Shown piece by piece: positions 19,152 to 28,499 of a stretch of 64,000 nucleotides of DNA. A model generated the notes under the pieces. It had not been told where the DNA came from and did not search any database. It saw only the letters and a program-made list of their open reading frames with translations. The stretch is from Prorocentrum cordatum (lineage: Eukaryota > Sar > Dinophyceae > Prorocentrales > Prorocentraceae). Location of the stretch: assembly GCA_963575745.1 (NCBI GenBank), contig CAUYUJ010016293.1, forward strand, positions 222,039 through 286,038, written 5' to 3'. Within the stretch, counting starts at the first letter, position 1; the number at the start of each line of letters is the position of its first letter. A program made the position numbers and the translations under genes.

Positions 19152-19372
19152 TCGGGACGATCAAAATTGGTGCGGCAAGACTTGGGACGAAGACCGACAG
19201 CAGTTCTTGTGCATCTTGAACCGGATTTGCTGTCAGTGTCGCCGCGGGCCTTGCTCATGTGAGACAGAAGGCAGCCCGCCCAACAGCGGCTGCTGCCAGT
19301 GTCGGGCAACCTGCGCTGTTGGACATCGTACCCTTTTTTCTCCGTACCCCCTTTCAACGTCCAAGTCCAGGG
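19152..19372. mobile_element. Foldback element D2 (diverged)
   Basis: Aligns with D1 (306-512) through ACAGCAG, TTGAACCGG, GAGACAGAAGGC and the terminal AACGTCC, with many substitutions. Confidence 0.5.
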
Positions 19373-19389
19373 GACAACAATATTGTCCT

Positions 19390-19516
19390 GGCATCGCTCG
19401 GACGTGTGCATTTTTCTTTCGGCGAGGACCATCGAGGAGCATCCTTGATAATTTGGCGAAAAAACCACGCACGAAACCGAAAAAAAACACAGGGAATGGA
19501 CGTCCGAGCGATGGCC
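19390..19516 (+). mobile_element. MITE family A, copy 4
   Basis: 127 bp; ends GGCATCGCTCGGACGTGTGC and CGTCCGAGCGATGGCC. The flanks ACAACAATATTGT and ACAACATTGTT resemble each other and might be a mutated duplication. Confidence 0.85.
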
Positions 19517-19619
19517 AGAACAACATTGTTCGATTCAGAGATTCCAGACCTCGCCAGGTGTCGAACGGGTCGCGTTGCCAGATGTCTGGGCCCCTCTCTC
19601 CCGTCCTTTGTGGGCCCCG

Positions 19620-19850
19620 GAAACGGCAGGGCCGTTTCTCACCGTTTCCAAAAAAATGTCTATCGAAAATGGAAACGGCAAAAAAAACGGCGACCAGGAA
19701 CGGCAACAAAAACGGCTCCAGCATCGGAACTGGAGCCGGAACCGGTCAAACAACGGCGACGGCACCGATAAGAAAAACGGCGTCGGAACCGGCAACAAAA
19801 AGGCGGAACGGAACCGGTAAAAAAAAGGCCCTGCCGTTTCCAGGGCCCAC
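19620..19850 (+). repeat. AAACGGC/GGAACCGG short repeats
   Basis: Dense degenerate units of AACGGCAAAAA and GGAACCGG; a GTTTCCAGGGCC segment at the end is the complement of GGGCCCCGGAAAC at the start, so the whole block is bounded by an inverted repeat. Confidence 0.6.
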
Positions 19851-19970
19851 TGAGCTCCCGCCCTCTGCCCATGCCCCCCGGCGGCGCGATGGTCTGCCCT
19901 GGCCCTGCCGCCTCGGGGACGGCCTCCCCTCGAGTCTCCTCCGGCCTGGGCCGACGGAGGGCCTCTCGGG

Positions 19971-20130
19971 AGGGGACAAAACACACAGACGCAATGAATC
20001 GTCGACTCCCAGGAAGATAACGGAAAATATGGGAAGTGGTGGGGAAGACGAAAACCCAGAAGATATAGGAAAATGTGGGGAATCTGTTGATTTGTGTGTA
20101 TATGTGTGTGTGTGTGTTTCTGGGGCCCCT
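19971..20130 (+). mobile_element. MITE family E, copy 3
   Basis: AACACACAGACGCAATGAAT left end, AAAATATGGGAA middle, TTTGTGTGTATATGTGTGTG right end with local GT expansion, then GGGGCCCC. Confidence 0.75.
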
Positions 20131-20145
20131 TCGGCCTCGTGCTCC

Positions 20146-20352
20146 TTAAAGGATGCCCTCCTGCCCCGCGCCCGACCTCAGCCAGGACGGCTCTGCACAG
20201 GCCGTCCTCCTCCTCCCCCTCGCGGGCGGGAGCCGCGTTCACGACGGCCTCGCGGTCGAGGCCGCGAGGGCGCGGGGACGGACGCGCGTCGCTCGCTGGA
20301 AGAAGGGCACCCCCGAGGGCGCGAAGTTCTTCGCGCTTCGCGGTGCGGCTGC
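20146..20352 (+). CDS. Possible exon before CTC tract
   Basis: A frame reads QDGSAQAVLLLPLAGGSRVH, then AVEAARARGRTRVARWKKG and GTPEGAKFFALR before turning into proline repeats at the CTC tract. Codon composition is coding-like and the part before the tract is not repetitive. No family recognised, no clear splice sites. Confidence 0.3.
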
Positions 20353-20354
20353 GA

Positions 20355-20455
20355 CTCCTCCTCCTCCTCCTCCCCTCCTCCTCCTCCTCCTCTCTCCTCC
20401 TCCTCCTCCTCCTCCTCCTCCTCCTCCTCCTCCTCCTCCTCCTCCTCGTCGCCCC
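20355..20455 (-). repeat. CTC microsatellite
   Basis: (CTC)n, i.e. GGA on the minus strand. Confidence 0.95.
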
Positions 20456-20644
20456 TGGGAGGGCGGCGCGAGATAGCGATGTTCGCGCGTCGCGCCGCGC
20501 GAAGCGCGACATTAGGCGCCCTGGTTGGAAGCAGGTATTCTTGGACCCCCAGATCCCCATCCACTTCAAGCGCCTTCCTACAGCAAGAACCGAACTTTGC
20601 CGGTGGTGTGCTGTTATTATGTGGTCGCACCCGAACCCAATCCC

Positions 20645-20825
20645 AGACCACCGACGTCATGACTTTTGCATGACGCGGCCCCCAGAGGTCCGGACCCCTT
20701 TCCCGGGACCGGTTTTTCGTCCTGAGTCGTTTTTTGACGGTCCCGAGGGCCGGTGAGGGCCCCCAGAGTCCAAAAATAATGAAAAACCTCCCGTCGTGAT
20801 TTTTGTCATGACTCGAGGGGGTCTG
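20645..20825. mobile_element. MITE family M, reference copy
   Basis: Ends CGACGTCATGACTTTTGCAT and its complement GTCGTGATTTTTGTCATGAC; interior GGTTTTTCGTCCTGAGTCG and GGCCGGTGAGGGCCC. Related segments at 12045 (split), 26930 and, reversed, 46890. Confidence 0.7.
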
Positions 20826-21117
20826 GGATCTGCGGTATCCGCCTTCCTGCTTCATGTTTCTGCCTGCGTCTTCCGACTGGTGGGTATGGATCTGGTCGTC
20901 GCTCGTGGCCCCCTCAGGACGCGTCCTCGGACCGCAGCCACAGCTTCGGGAGCCCTGCGGACACGGGGTCGCCGATGCTCGGGCGGGCGGTAATGGGAGG
21001 CTACCTACATGGGAGGTAAAGAGAAGATGGCCTGACGGAGCCTTGCAGGACCCCTTTGGGAGCCATCAGGGGCCCCACAGGGTTCCCAATGGGCACACTT
21101 TAGGACCCTTCTCTTCA

Positions 21118-21285
21118 ACCTCCCCATGTGGGCCACCCCGCATCACCACCCGCCCGAGATGCCGCCGCTGGAGCCTCCAGACCTCATCGCCTTGGACGGC
21201 CCGGCGGATCTCCTCTCCTTCGAGCCCGTCCCGCGCGAGCCACAGGCGCCGCCTCCCGCCTTCCCTCGGGGCCGGACGGCAGGAC
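21118..21285 (+). CDS. Exon-like segment, proline/acid-rich
   Basis: Frame reads MWATPHHHPPEMPPLEPPDL, then IALDGPADLLSFEPVPREPQ and APPPAFPRGRTAGQ before the GGA tract, in which it would continue as poly-Glu. The LIALDGPADLLSF stretch looks like a short linear-motif region of a cytoplasmic protein. No domain; boundaries unknown. Confidence 0.35.
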
Positions 21286-21745
21286 AGGAGGAGGGGGAGG
21301 AGGAGGAGGAGAGGAAGGAGGAAGAGGAGGAGGAGGAGGAGGAGGAGGAGGAGGGTGGAGGAGGAGGGAGGAGGAGGAGGGAGGAGGAGGAGAGGAGGAG
21401 GAGGGAGGAGGAGGAGGGGGAGAGGAGGAGGAGGAGGAGGAGGAGGAGGAGGAGGAGGAGGAGAGAGAGGAGAGAGGAGGAGAGGCGGAGGAGAGGGTGA
21501 GGAGGAGGGGAGGAGAGGAGGAGGAGAGGAGAGGGAGGAGGAGGAGGAGGAGGAGGTGGAAAGGAGGAGGAGGAGGAGTAGGAGGAGAAGAGGAGGAGGC
21601 GGAGGAGGAGGAGGAGGAGGAGGAAGAGGAGGGAGGAGGAGGAGAGGAGGAGCAGGAGCAGGAGAGGAGGAGGAGGAGGAAGAGGATGAGGAGGAGGAGG
21701 AGGAGGAGGAGGAGGAGGATAGGAGGAGGGGAAGGGGGGGAGGGT
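21286..21745 (+). repeat. 460-bp GGA tract
   Basis: Long imperfect (GGA)n with GAGGAGGAGAGG variants; the source of several large spurious Arg/Glu/Gly and Ser/Pro/Leu frames. Confidence 0.95.
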
Positions 21746-22400
21746 ACGAAACCAGCTGCAAGCAGCTGGCTTCGGCCCCCGCCGCCGGGCCCATTCCTCC
21801 GTGCGTGGGCGCCTCCCGGCGCCGGGAGGCGCCAGGAGAAGCAGCCAGGCGAGCGCTGCTTCTCTTCCCTACCCTCTGCTGTCCTGCCCTCTGCGCCCCC
21901 CCCAAGAGTCCTCCTCGCGTCGTTCGTGCAGGCCCCACGGCGGAGGGCCTGTGGCAGCTCTCGGCCTCGGGGGGCCCGCCCCCGCGCCGCGGGAACGTCA
22001 GCGCAACAGCTCGGGACCCGGTCTGCCTCGATGTCTGGCGAACGAGTCGCGCCAGACCTGCGTTTTCAGTCTGCGAAGTTATTGAGTAACGTGTCGCTGC
22101 GCTGCGGGCTGCGTGTTGCATACCGGGGCAGCTGAGCTCGGGACGAAGAGCTGGTCCCCGAGAAGGGTCAAGGCTGCACGGGGCGGGAGGCCAGCATTAC
22201 TCGAGGAACTTTTTAGCTCCGCGGGCGCCAGGTTGTGCAAGACGGTCAGGCGCGTTTGGTCGTTCGTCTGCCGTCCGTTGTTCGCCGTCGTGTCGTGTCG
22301 TCTCCCGCACTCTGCCACTGGGCTCCCGTTCGCTGGTAAAAAAAGTGCAAGATGGTCAGGCGCCTGTCAAAGCTAGCGGTGATGGGCAACAGATCAGCCA
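21746..22400. other. Unassigned, possible coding remnant
   Basis: A plus frame at 22128-22376 has protein-like composition (ALLEELFSSAGARLCKTVRR) but no domain or splice evidence. The rest is unremarkable GC-rich DNA. Confidence 0.25.
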
Positions 22401-22560
22401 CGCGCAGAGGGGGGTGGGGGGAGGGGGGAGGGCTTCTTGAAGCAGCACCCCTGCTTCTTAGAAGGCGCGTGGCCTTATCTATAGACGTAAGGCCGGCGCG
22501 TTCTAAGAAGCAGCCTGCTTCTAAGAAGCCCTCCCCCCTCCCCCCACCCCCTTGTGCGCG
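22401..22560. mobile_element. Foldback family F, copy 3
   Basis: Cleanest copy: GGGAGGGCTTCTTGAAGCAG, CCCTGCTTCTTAGAAGGCGC and GGCCTTAT on the left; GTAAGGCCGGCGCG, TTCTAAGAAGCAGCC and GAAGCCCTCCCCCC on the right. Confidence 0.8.
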
Positions 22561-23440
22561 CCGCCAAACACAGACGAGTGTAGGCACGAAAGCTAAAGAG
22601 GACAGAACTTTCAGAACTCCGTGCAGGTTCCTCGGACTGGCGCTGGGCTCACCGCCCTGGCGCGCGGCGCGGCGGCGCCAGAGGCGCCGCCAGGGGGTCA
22701 GTGCCATGTCAAGAAATCCGCGCAGAGCTCCGAACATTCAGAGGAAAACGCTACGTCGGGAAACATATATTGTCTGCCACAGACGAAAAGTAAAAGAAGC
22801 CCGGGCTAGGCGATGCGGCCTGGGTAGAAAAGTAAGAAGTGCAGCAACACGCACAGTATTTGGCAGCGCCCACAAGGGGCTGGCGCGCCGCCACAGTATG
22901 AACGAGTAGAAGCAAATAATCTTAGTCATCAAGAGCACAGAGTAGACTCCACGTGATGTGATTATGGGGAGAGTGCGACCATTTGAGCCGCACAAGGCTC
23001 AAACGGAGGATACCGAAACATGAGAGAAGGCCGAAACACGAAATCCGCGGTGTGCTGGGCTGCAGCATTGTGGGTTGAGAGCGGGCGCCTGTAATGTTGT
23101 CGGCAGTCCATGGTGCGATTCCACAGCTGGTATGTATGGGTCCTCCCCTTCCTCTTGCTCCTCCCCCATGTTGCCTCCCCAGACCTCCGATGGCGAGATT
23201 CCTTCAATGAGCGCCCCTCTGACTTCGGGGGCTCTTCCTGGAATTGGCTTGTCACCATGGGCCACCTATTATTGGCTCAAGAAGTGACGGTTCCAGGGAC
23301 CAGACGCGGCCTCGAGGCGCAGAAAACAGCCAACGAGAAGCACACGCCTTGCTTTGTGCAAGACGTTGGAGGTCCGGCCCCTTCGGCAACCCTCTCTCCG
23401 GGAAAGTCCTGCCCCGGCGACGAGACAGCCCCGTGGTCCC
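22561..23440. other. Gene-like composition, strand unresolved
   Basis: Lower-repeat sequence. Around 23000-23290 three frames have protein-like composition, one on the plus strand (DLRWRDSFNERPSDFGG) and two on the minus (for example IPGRAPEVRGALIEGISPSE). This looks like a decayed coding sequence but I cannot choose a strand. Confidence 0.25.
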
Positions 23441-23620
23441 AAGCAGAATTCGGACGGGGCCGGGACGAGGGCAAAGCCGTTCTAGGGCGTTCTGGAACGC
23501 GCTCCGAGCGTTCAGGAGCGCTGTGAGAAGACCGCGGCGCCCGAGACATCCTCCAGAAGCGCTGGATATCAGAGATTCCCGATTTAGCTTCGTCCGACTT
23601 TCTCTTCGTCGTGGTTTCGT
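23440..23620 (+). repeat. Dispersed repeat K, copy 3
   Basis: GGGGCCGGGACGAGGGCAAA, CGTTCTAGGGCGTTCTGGAA palindrome and CCCGAGACATCCTCCAGA. Confidence 0.55.
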
Positions 23621-23889
23621 CGTAGTAACGAATCGGGCCCACACTTCGGTCCTCGCGTCGTTTTCCTCATCTTCTCGCCTGCCCTCGTCTCTCTTATCCT
23701 TCTCCTCCTGCTCCTCCTCCCCGTCCGCGGCCCGAAGTTTGTCGAAGACACATGTTCGGCATGGCCCAGGCGTTTGGCCTTCCGCGGTCAAACTGGTACT
23801 GTTTCACATGTTTTTGGGGTCTTCCTCTCGTCCTCGTCCTTCCTCCTCTTCTCCCACCACATCGCCCTCCTCCTCCTCGGTGGGGAGGA

Positions 23890-24119
23890 TGAGGGATGAG
23901 GATGTGGAGAAGGAGGAGGAGGAGGAGGAGGTTGAAGATGGGGAGGAGGGGGACGAGGAGGAGGAGGAGGAAGATGAGGAGGAGAAGGAGGAGAAGGAGC
24001 ACGAGGAGGAGAACGAGGAGGAGGATGGGCTCCTCGGCTCTCCTGCCATCCCCCCCCCGGCCAAGCGAGAGGGCCTCTGGCTCGCCGCGGGAGAGGCGGG
24101 AGCCCTGAGCCTGCCGTGA
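23890..24119 (+). CDS. Possible acidic C-terminal exon
   Basis: The GGA-type tract here is rich in GAT and GAC interruptions so one frame encodes Asp/Glu-rich protein (RDEDVEKEEEEEEVEDGEEG and on), then leaves the repeat as GLLGSPAIPPPAKREGLWLA and ends in a stop at 24117-24119. The acidic stretch plus a non-repetitive tail resembles the C-terminus of a nuclear acidic protein, but a repeat artefact is a real alternative. Confidence 0.3.
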
Positions 24120-24135
24120 GGGCCGCGGCGGCGCC

Positions 24136-24408
24136 CCACGCTCCTCCTCCTCCTCCTCCTCTTCCTCCCTCCTCCTTCCTCCTCCTCCTCCTCCTCCTCC
24201 TCCTCCCCCTCCCCCTCCTCCTCTTCCTCCTCTCCTCCTCCTCTCCTCTCTCCTCCTCCTCCTCCTCCTCCTCCCTCCTCCTCCTCCTACTCCTCCTCCT
24301 CCTCCTCCTCTCCTCCTCCCTCCTCCCTCCTCCTCCTCCCTCCTCCTCCTCTCCACCCCTCTTCCTCCTCTCCTCCTCCTCCTCCTCCTCCTCCTTCTTC
24401 ACCTCCTC
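24136..24408 (-). repeat. CTC tract, opposite to the preceding GGA tract
   Basis: About 270 bp of TCC/CTC repeats. Together with 23900-24030 it makes a head-to-head purine/pyrimidine pair separated by about 100 bp. Confidence 0.9.
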
Positions 24409-24409
24409 C

Positions 24410-24535
24410 CAACTTGCCGGAAAGCTGGCCTGGTTACTTGAACACGTTCGCCCCTTCCAGCGTGCACAAAGCAACTTAGCCCAGGCTTGCCTTTCGAACT
24501 CTCTGGGAAGCTGGCCCAGAGCTCTTGAATGATGA
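24410..24535 (+). repeat. Dispersed repeat N, copy 2
   Basis: AACTTGCCGGAAAGCTGGCC and ACGTTCGCCCCTT shared with 10575-10720. Confidence 0.5.
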
Positions 24536-24771
24536 GACTCTTGATCATATGTTCGTCTGTACGAGGGGGTCGGGCGCCTTAGCGTCTCCCAATGTCTCCC
24601 CCGCGGACTCCCGGGCAAAATTTGTCTGATGTGTTGTATGCACCCACCTCGTGGGGAAATAAGTTCTTGTTTTGATATTACATCGCGACGCGACCACCAC
24701 CACGTGAGGGGGGGCCACGATTCGGGGAACAAAAGTAGCATGAGCATTACACCAGAGACTCACCCCAATCA

Positions 24772-25026
24772 GTGGATAGTTTGAACTGCAGTGATCTGTA
24801 TATTGAGATCGATTGTGAGATCGATAGTGAGATCGATCGTGGAATCGATAGTGAGGACGATTGCAAGGTCGATCGTAAAATTGATAGTGAAATCAATGCA
24901 TCACGATCGATCGTGAGCTCGTTCGTGCGATCTATAGTGAAATCGCTTGTGAGATCGATAGTGAAATTGATGGTGAGATCGATGGAGAGGTGGGTAAATG
25001 CGGTCGATGGTGAGACCGATCGATAA
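24772..25026 (+). repeat. GATCGATAGTGA tandem repeat
   Basis: About twenty degenerate 12-bp units (GATCGATAGTGA, GATCGATCGTGA). The period is a multiple of three so both strands are open, giving Ile/Asp/Ser-rich frames; not a gene. Confidence 0.9.
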
Positions 25027-25440
25027 GAAGATCGACCAGGAACCCCGGGCACCCCACCGCCCACCGAAATCGGCCCAGAACCCGGAATTGGGAACCCGGA
25101 AACCTGGGAACCCCGAACGGGGAACCCGGGAACTTGGCCGCCTACCGAAGTCGGTCAAAATGTTTCGCCAAATCCTTCAATGTCCGCCAGGACCCTATCA
25201 GTGCAAGCACTGCTTGGGGAATCTCCGCCTGGACCCCAATCAGTGCAAGCACTGACTGGGGAGCAAACTTGCGGAGGTCCGCGCGGATGTCTCGGATCGG
25301 CGCCGGAGCCTTCTGCTGGCGCGCTCCGCGCGCCGGGGAGTGGGGTGCAGCGCCGATCAGAGAGATCCGGGCCGAGCTTTCAAAAAAGTGTGCTTGTGTT
25401 ACTTCTTTGCTTGTCTGGCGACGCGAGCTCGAAGGTTTGC
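25027..25440. repeat. GGAACCCGG repeats, then family R end motifs
   Basis: 25035-25135 is made of GGGAACCCGGAA-like units. At 25199 and 25241 the motif AGTGCAAGCACTG is followed by TTGGGGA or CTGGGGA; related motifs stand at 41764, 43749 and 61935. At 25265-25375 GGTCCGCGCGGAT, GATCGGCGCCGG, GCGCGCTCCGCGCGC and CGCCGATC form nested hairpins. Confidence 0.5.
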
Positions 25441-25560
25441 AAAAAAGCGAAGGATTGCAATCCTTCGAAGGATTGATTGCAATCCTTCGAAGGGTTTTTT
25501 TGCAATCCTTCCTTCGAAGGTTTTTTTGCAATCCTTCGAAGGATTGCAATCCTTCGGTGG
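25440..25560. repeat. GCAATCCTTCGAAGGATTGC palindromic repeats
   Basis: Four to five copies of ATCCTTCGAAGGAT separated by T-rich spacers; each unit is itself a palindrome. Confidence 0.8.
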
Positions 25561-25667
25561 AGGGTGTCTCGAGCAGGGAGCTCCTTCCTCGCGTTGTCCC
25601 CGAGGCGCGCGCGAGCAGCGCGTGCGCCGCGTGCGGGTGCCTGGGGACCGAGCGCTTCTGCGGGCTC
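25561..25667 (+). CDS. Possible Cys-containing exon fragment
   Basis: One frame reads LLPRVVPEARASSACAACGC and LGTERFCGLDLA, giving a CxxC plus a later Cys, which would suit a small zinc-binding module. The segment ends at the MITE at 25676. Very short; the other frames are Arg-rich. Confidence 0.25.
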
Positions 25668-25675
25668 GACTTGGC

Positions 25676-25865
25676 TTATGTCGGGCGTGTCCCCCTACAG
25701 GGGGATCTTCGACGAAAAATAAAAAATCCCCAAAATGCCCCAAAAAGGTCAGCAAAATATTCAAAAAATAGTCCCCAGACTATTTTTGGACTACTGTTTG
25801 ATTACTTTTTTGGGCATGTTTTTTTTCGTCGAAAATCCCTCTGTAGGGGGACAGGCCCGACTTAA
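25676..25865. mobile_element. 190-bp MITE with 8-bp target duplication
   Basis: Termini TTATGTCGGGCGTGTCCCCC and the complement of TTAAGTCGGGCCTGTCCCCC extend through CTACAG...GGGAT and TTCGACGAAAA as about 45-bp inverted repeats around an AT-rich centre. GACTTGGC flanks both sides (25668-25675 and 25866-25873). An 8-bp duplication is the hallmark of hAT- and P-type insertions; no transposase is encoded, so mobilisation would need one in trans. Confidence 0.9.
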
Positions 25866-25873
25866 GACTTGGC

Positions 25874-26267
25874 GGACCACACCAACAGGGGAGGATCCCC
25901 CTTGGCGCTTCGCGCGGGCGGTGGATGTGGTCGTGTCGCCTTCCCTTGTTCCGACAGTCAGACCGAGGTATAAGATCGAATGCGGGTACTCCAATATTCT
26001 TTGTTTTTGTTGGGTGCTCTTGTTCATCCTGGGGAGGGTACCCTCGGCTGTTCTGTGCATCTTGGCTGGCGGAGGATCTCATGTTGTTGGCTGATTTGTT
26101 TCTGTCGTAGATCCGACCGTACAGAGGGGGGCGGGGAGGAGGTCGGCGCAGGACCCTTGCCGGACACCCTGACTTGTAGTGCGGCGATCCGAGGGTCGGG
26201 GATCGAGGGCCATCACAGAGAGCGGGGCAGAGGAGCCGATGCCGCCACGCCTCCCTCGCCGCCACGG
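25874..26267. other. No recognised feature
   Basis: Unique sequence between the MITE and the CTC tract; frames lack domains. Confidence 0.3.
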
Positions 26268-26625
26268 CCCTCCTCCTCCTCCTCCTCCTCCTCCTCCTCC
26301 TCCTCCTCCTTCTCCCCCTCCTCCTGCTCCTCTCACTCCTCCTCCCCTTCCTCCGCCTCCTCCTCCTCCTCCACCTCCTGCTCCCCTCCTCTTCCTCCTC
26401 CTCCTCCTCCTCCTCCTCCTCCTCCTCCTCCTCTCCTCCTCTCCTCTTCCTCTTCTCCTCCTCCTCGTCCTCCTCCTCCTCCTCGCCCTTCCTCCTCCTC
26501 CTCCTCCTCCTCCTCCTCCTCTCCTCCTCTCATCCTCTCCTTCTTTTTCTCCTTCCTCCTCCCCCTTCCCTCCTCCTCCTCCTCCTCCTCCTCCTCCTCC
26601 TCCTCCTCCTCCTCCTCCTCCTCTA
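26268..26625 (-). repeat. 360-bp CTC tract
   Basis: Imperfect (CTC)n with CTCCTTCCTC variants. Confidence 0.95.
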
Positions 26626-26704
26626 GCGGGAGAGGTTTTTTTCTGCCACATCGAATATCCACAACCACGGCCGAGCAGATTTTTCGGCAGGGCCCCTCGG
26701 CGGA

Positions 26705-26895
26705 GAGCCCACCGACCTCGACATGAATTCACCCGGGTTGTGGTTGTGGTCGATGTGGCCATCTTGGGGCGCCACGTCGACCACAGCCAGCACGAAGTTG
26801 GTTTCGGTGTTTCGACAGATGTAGGCATGCGCAAGGCACCCCCCCCAGAGTGTGTCCTCTCTGTGGTTGTGGTCGCTTGCTGTCTCCGCAGGTCC
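26705..26895 (+). repeat. Dispersed repeat L, copy 2
   Basis: GACCTCGACATGAATTC, GGTTGTGGTTGTGGTCGATG, GGGGCGCCACGTCGACC, and terminal TGTGGTTGTGGTCGCTTGCT, as at 11340. Confidence 0.6.
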
Positions 26896-26929
26896 TAAGC
26901 GCAGCGGCATCGGTACCTTTTTTGCCATC

Positions 26930-27075
26930 CCACCTCCCAGACCCCCGACGTCATGACCTTTGTCATGACGCGATCCCCAGAGGTCTGGACCCATTCCCTG
27001 GGACAAGTTTTTCGTCCTCAGTCGTTTCTTCACGGTCCCGAGGCCCTGTAAGGGCCTTCAGAGGCCGAATCGGGG
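26930..27075. mobile_element. MITE family M, truncated copy
   Basis: CGACGTCATGACCTTTGTCA, CCAGAGGTCTGGACCCATTC and TTTTTCGTCCTCAGTCG; the right end is missing, replaced by repeat H. Confidence 0.6.
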
Positions 27076-27079
27076 CTCA

Positions 27080-27255
27080 AAAGACGCGGTCAGTGCAAAC
27101 GGTGGTCAGTCAGAGCTCCAGATCTTGCAGGATCTTGCAGAGCCAGGGTCGCATTGACCCGGGTTTGGGTGCAGGATCCCGCAGGATGTTGCAGGATCCT
27201 GCAATGCCCGATTGACCCTGCTTTAGATTGACCCGGGTCAGTCTATCCCCGACCC
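27080..27255. repeat. Repeat H, copy 1
   Basis: Multiple TTGCAGGATC and ATTGACCCGGGTTTGGGTGC units; same order at 37365-37575. GACCCGGGTC palindromes suggest a foldback origin. Confidence 0.6.
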
Positions 27256-27279
27256 CCCCTCCCAAGGTCTTCGCCATGG

Positions 27280-27465
27280 GGGAAACGTGTCCTGAGGGAA
27301 ACGTGTCCTGAGGTCTTTCGCCGTTTTCGGGCTCCGGGGCACTCCACGGGCCCGGGATTTGTCAGAGACCAGCTCAGGATGAGAAGCTCGTCTTGGGTGG
27401 AAGCCCCAGGGTCCAGCGCACGTTTCCCGCAGGACCCACTTCCTCCATGCTAACCCCCCCAAGGT
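27280..27465 (+). repeat. Dispersed repeat J, copy 2
   Basis: ACGTGTCCTGAGGTCTTTCG through GTTTCCCGCAGGACCCA, as at 17385; the first 20 bases are duplicated (27283 and 27299). Confidence 0.55.
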
Positions 27466-27469
27466 CTCC

Positions 27470-27613
27470 CGTGGCCTCCCTTGGCGTCCCTTGCTTGGAT
27501 CTCCGCGGGGCATGCTACGGGGATCAGGGCGAGAGGTATTGCCTCAACGAGGCCTGTCTGTTTCCTGGGCGTGCTTTCGTGGTTCAGGATGGTCCGCATC
27601 TGGGATGGAAACA
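27470..27613 (+). CDS. Cys-containing exon-like segment
   Basis: A frame reads ASLGVPCLDLRGACYGDQGE, RYCLNEACLFPGRAFVVQ and DGPHLGWKQ with four cysteines (spacing about 7, 10 and 5) before entering the GGA tract next to the assembly gap. Composition is protein-like and unlike the neighbouring repeats. No family recognised; splice boundaries unclear. Confidence 0.35.
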
Positions 27614-27825
27614 GGAGGAGTAGGAGAAGGAGGAGGAGGAGGAGGAGGAGGAGGAGTAGGATGAGATGGAGGCGGAGGCGGAGGAGGGGGAGGAGGAGGN
27701 NNNNNNNNNNNNNNNNNNNNNNNNNNNNNNNNNNNNNNNNNNNNNNNNNNNNNNNNNNNNNNNNNNNNNNNNNNNNNNNNNNNNNNNNNNNNNNNNNNNA
27801 CACACACACACCTCGGGACCAGAAT
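27613..27825 (+). repeat. GGA tract, 100-N gap and CA tract
   Basis: (GGA)n at 27613-27699, 100 N at 27700-27799 (a scaffold gap of nominal size), then (AC)n. Any frame across the gap is meaningless. Confidence 0.95.
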
Positions 27826-28018
27826 ACTCGCGAGGGTCGTCGTTTTTTGGCCCTCCCAGGAGTCGAAAAAGACACCCTTGGCACCACTCGGCCCGCCCTC
27901 TCCAGGTCCAGGGGAGGGGGCAGGGGGAGGGGTGAACCCCTCTCCGAAGGGGAAGGGGTTAGGGGGTTGAGAACAGAGCGGGCTCTCTAAACCACTCACG
28001 CCCAAAGGGCTCGTGGGA
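27826..28018 (-). repeat. Dispersed repeat I, copy 1, capping the LINE
   Basis: Nearly the same as 35945-36160: shared GTCGTTTTTTGGCCCTCCC, AGGAGTCGAAAAAGACCC, CCAGGGGGAGGGG-type blocks, GTTGAGAACAGAG and TAAACCACTCACGCCCAAAG. It begins (minus strand) exactly where the reverse transcriptase frame ends, so it is probably the 3' part of the same retroelement family or a later insertion. Confidence 0.6.
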
Positions 28019-28499
28019 CTTTGGCCAAGGTGGTCGCGCAGGAGCACCCTGCTACAACCGTGCCGTTCGGTTCCAGTGGTTTGCCCGTGACCCCTTGGAT
28101 GTTTTCCTTCTTCAAACCCAAAAAGGCCGAGCCCGACGCCAGGTGCCGCAACCTGGCGAACGCCGAAAGAGCGTTGTGGAGCCACGCACTCTTGTCGCAA
28201 GAGGTGGCCCTGGACTGGCCCCAAAAAAGGTACGAAGTGTTCTCCCTCCCCCAGGCGCTGCGCACCCTCTGTCGGGCCTTGGACCAGACCCGAGCGAGCA
28301 AAGGGAGCAATCCGATCGGTCTCACTCCGCCTGTGGGCTTGTCTAGGAATATAATCAGAATCATCCAGAGTGTCGACACCCTGGGGTCGCGTTCCCATGC
28401 ATTCGACAGGTCGGCAAATCGCAGTACGGCAGTTGGAGCACAAGCCTCGGGTGGAAGCCGCCCCACCCCAAGGCCGAGCCTTTGGCGAAGCACTTGCAC
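28019..28499 (-). pseudogene. LINE reverse transcriptase, N-terminal remnant
   Basis: After SALGWGGFHPR (preceding frame), the typical lead-in to a LINE polymerase, this frame has ILIIFLDKPTGGVRPIGLLP and LLARVWSKARQRV, matching the first conserved block of non-LTR reverse transcriptases (fingers region, xPK..G.RPI.L). A later LGLKK occupies the place where the first catalytic Asp motif (LDLxKAF) is expected, so the Asp is gone. No YxDD box follows because repeat I begins at 28018. The enzyme would copy element RNA at a nicked target; this copy cannot. Confidence 0.7.

Noticed and set aside
21128-22135. Large open frames of Arg/Glu/Gly or Ser/Pro/Leu
   Set aside because: They are translations of the GGA tract; similar frames appear at every GGA, CTC, GAC and GAT tract.
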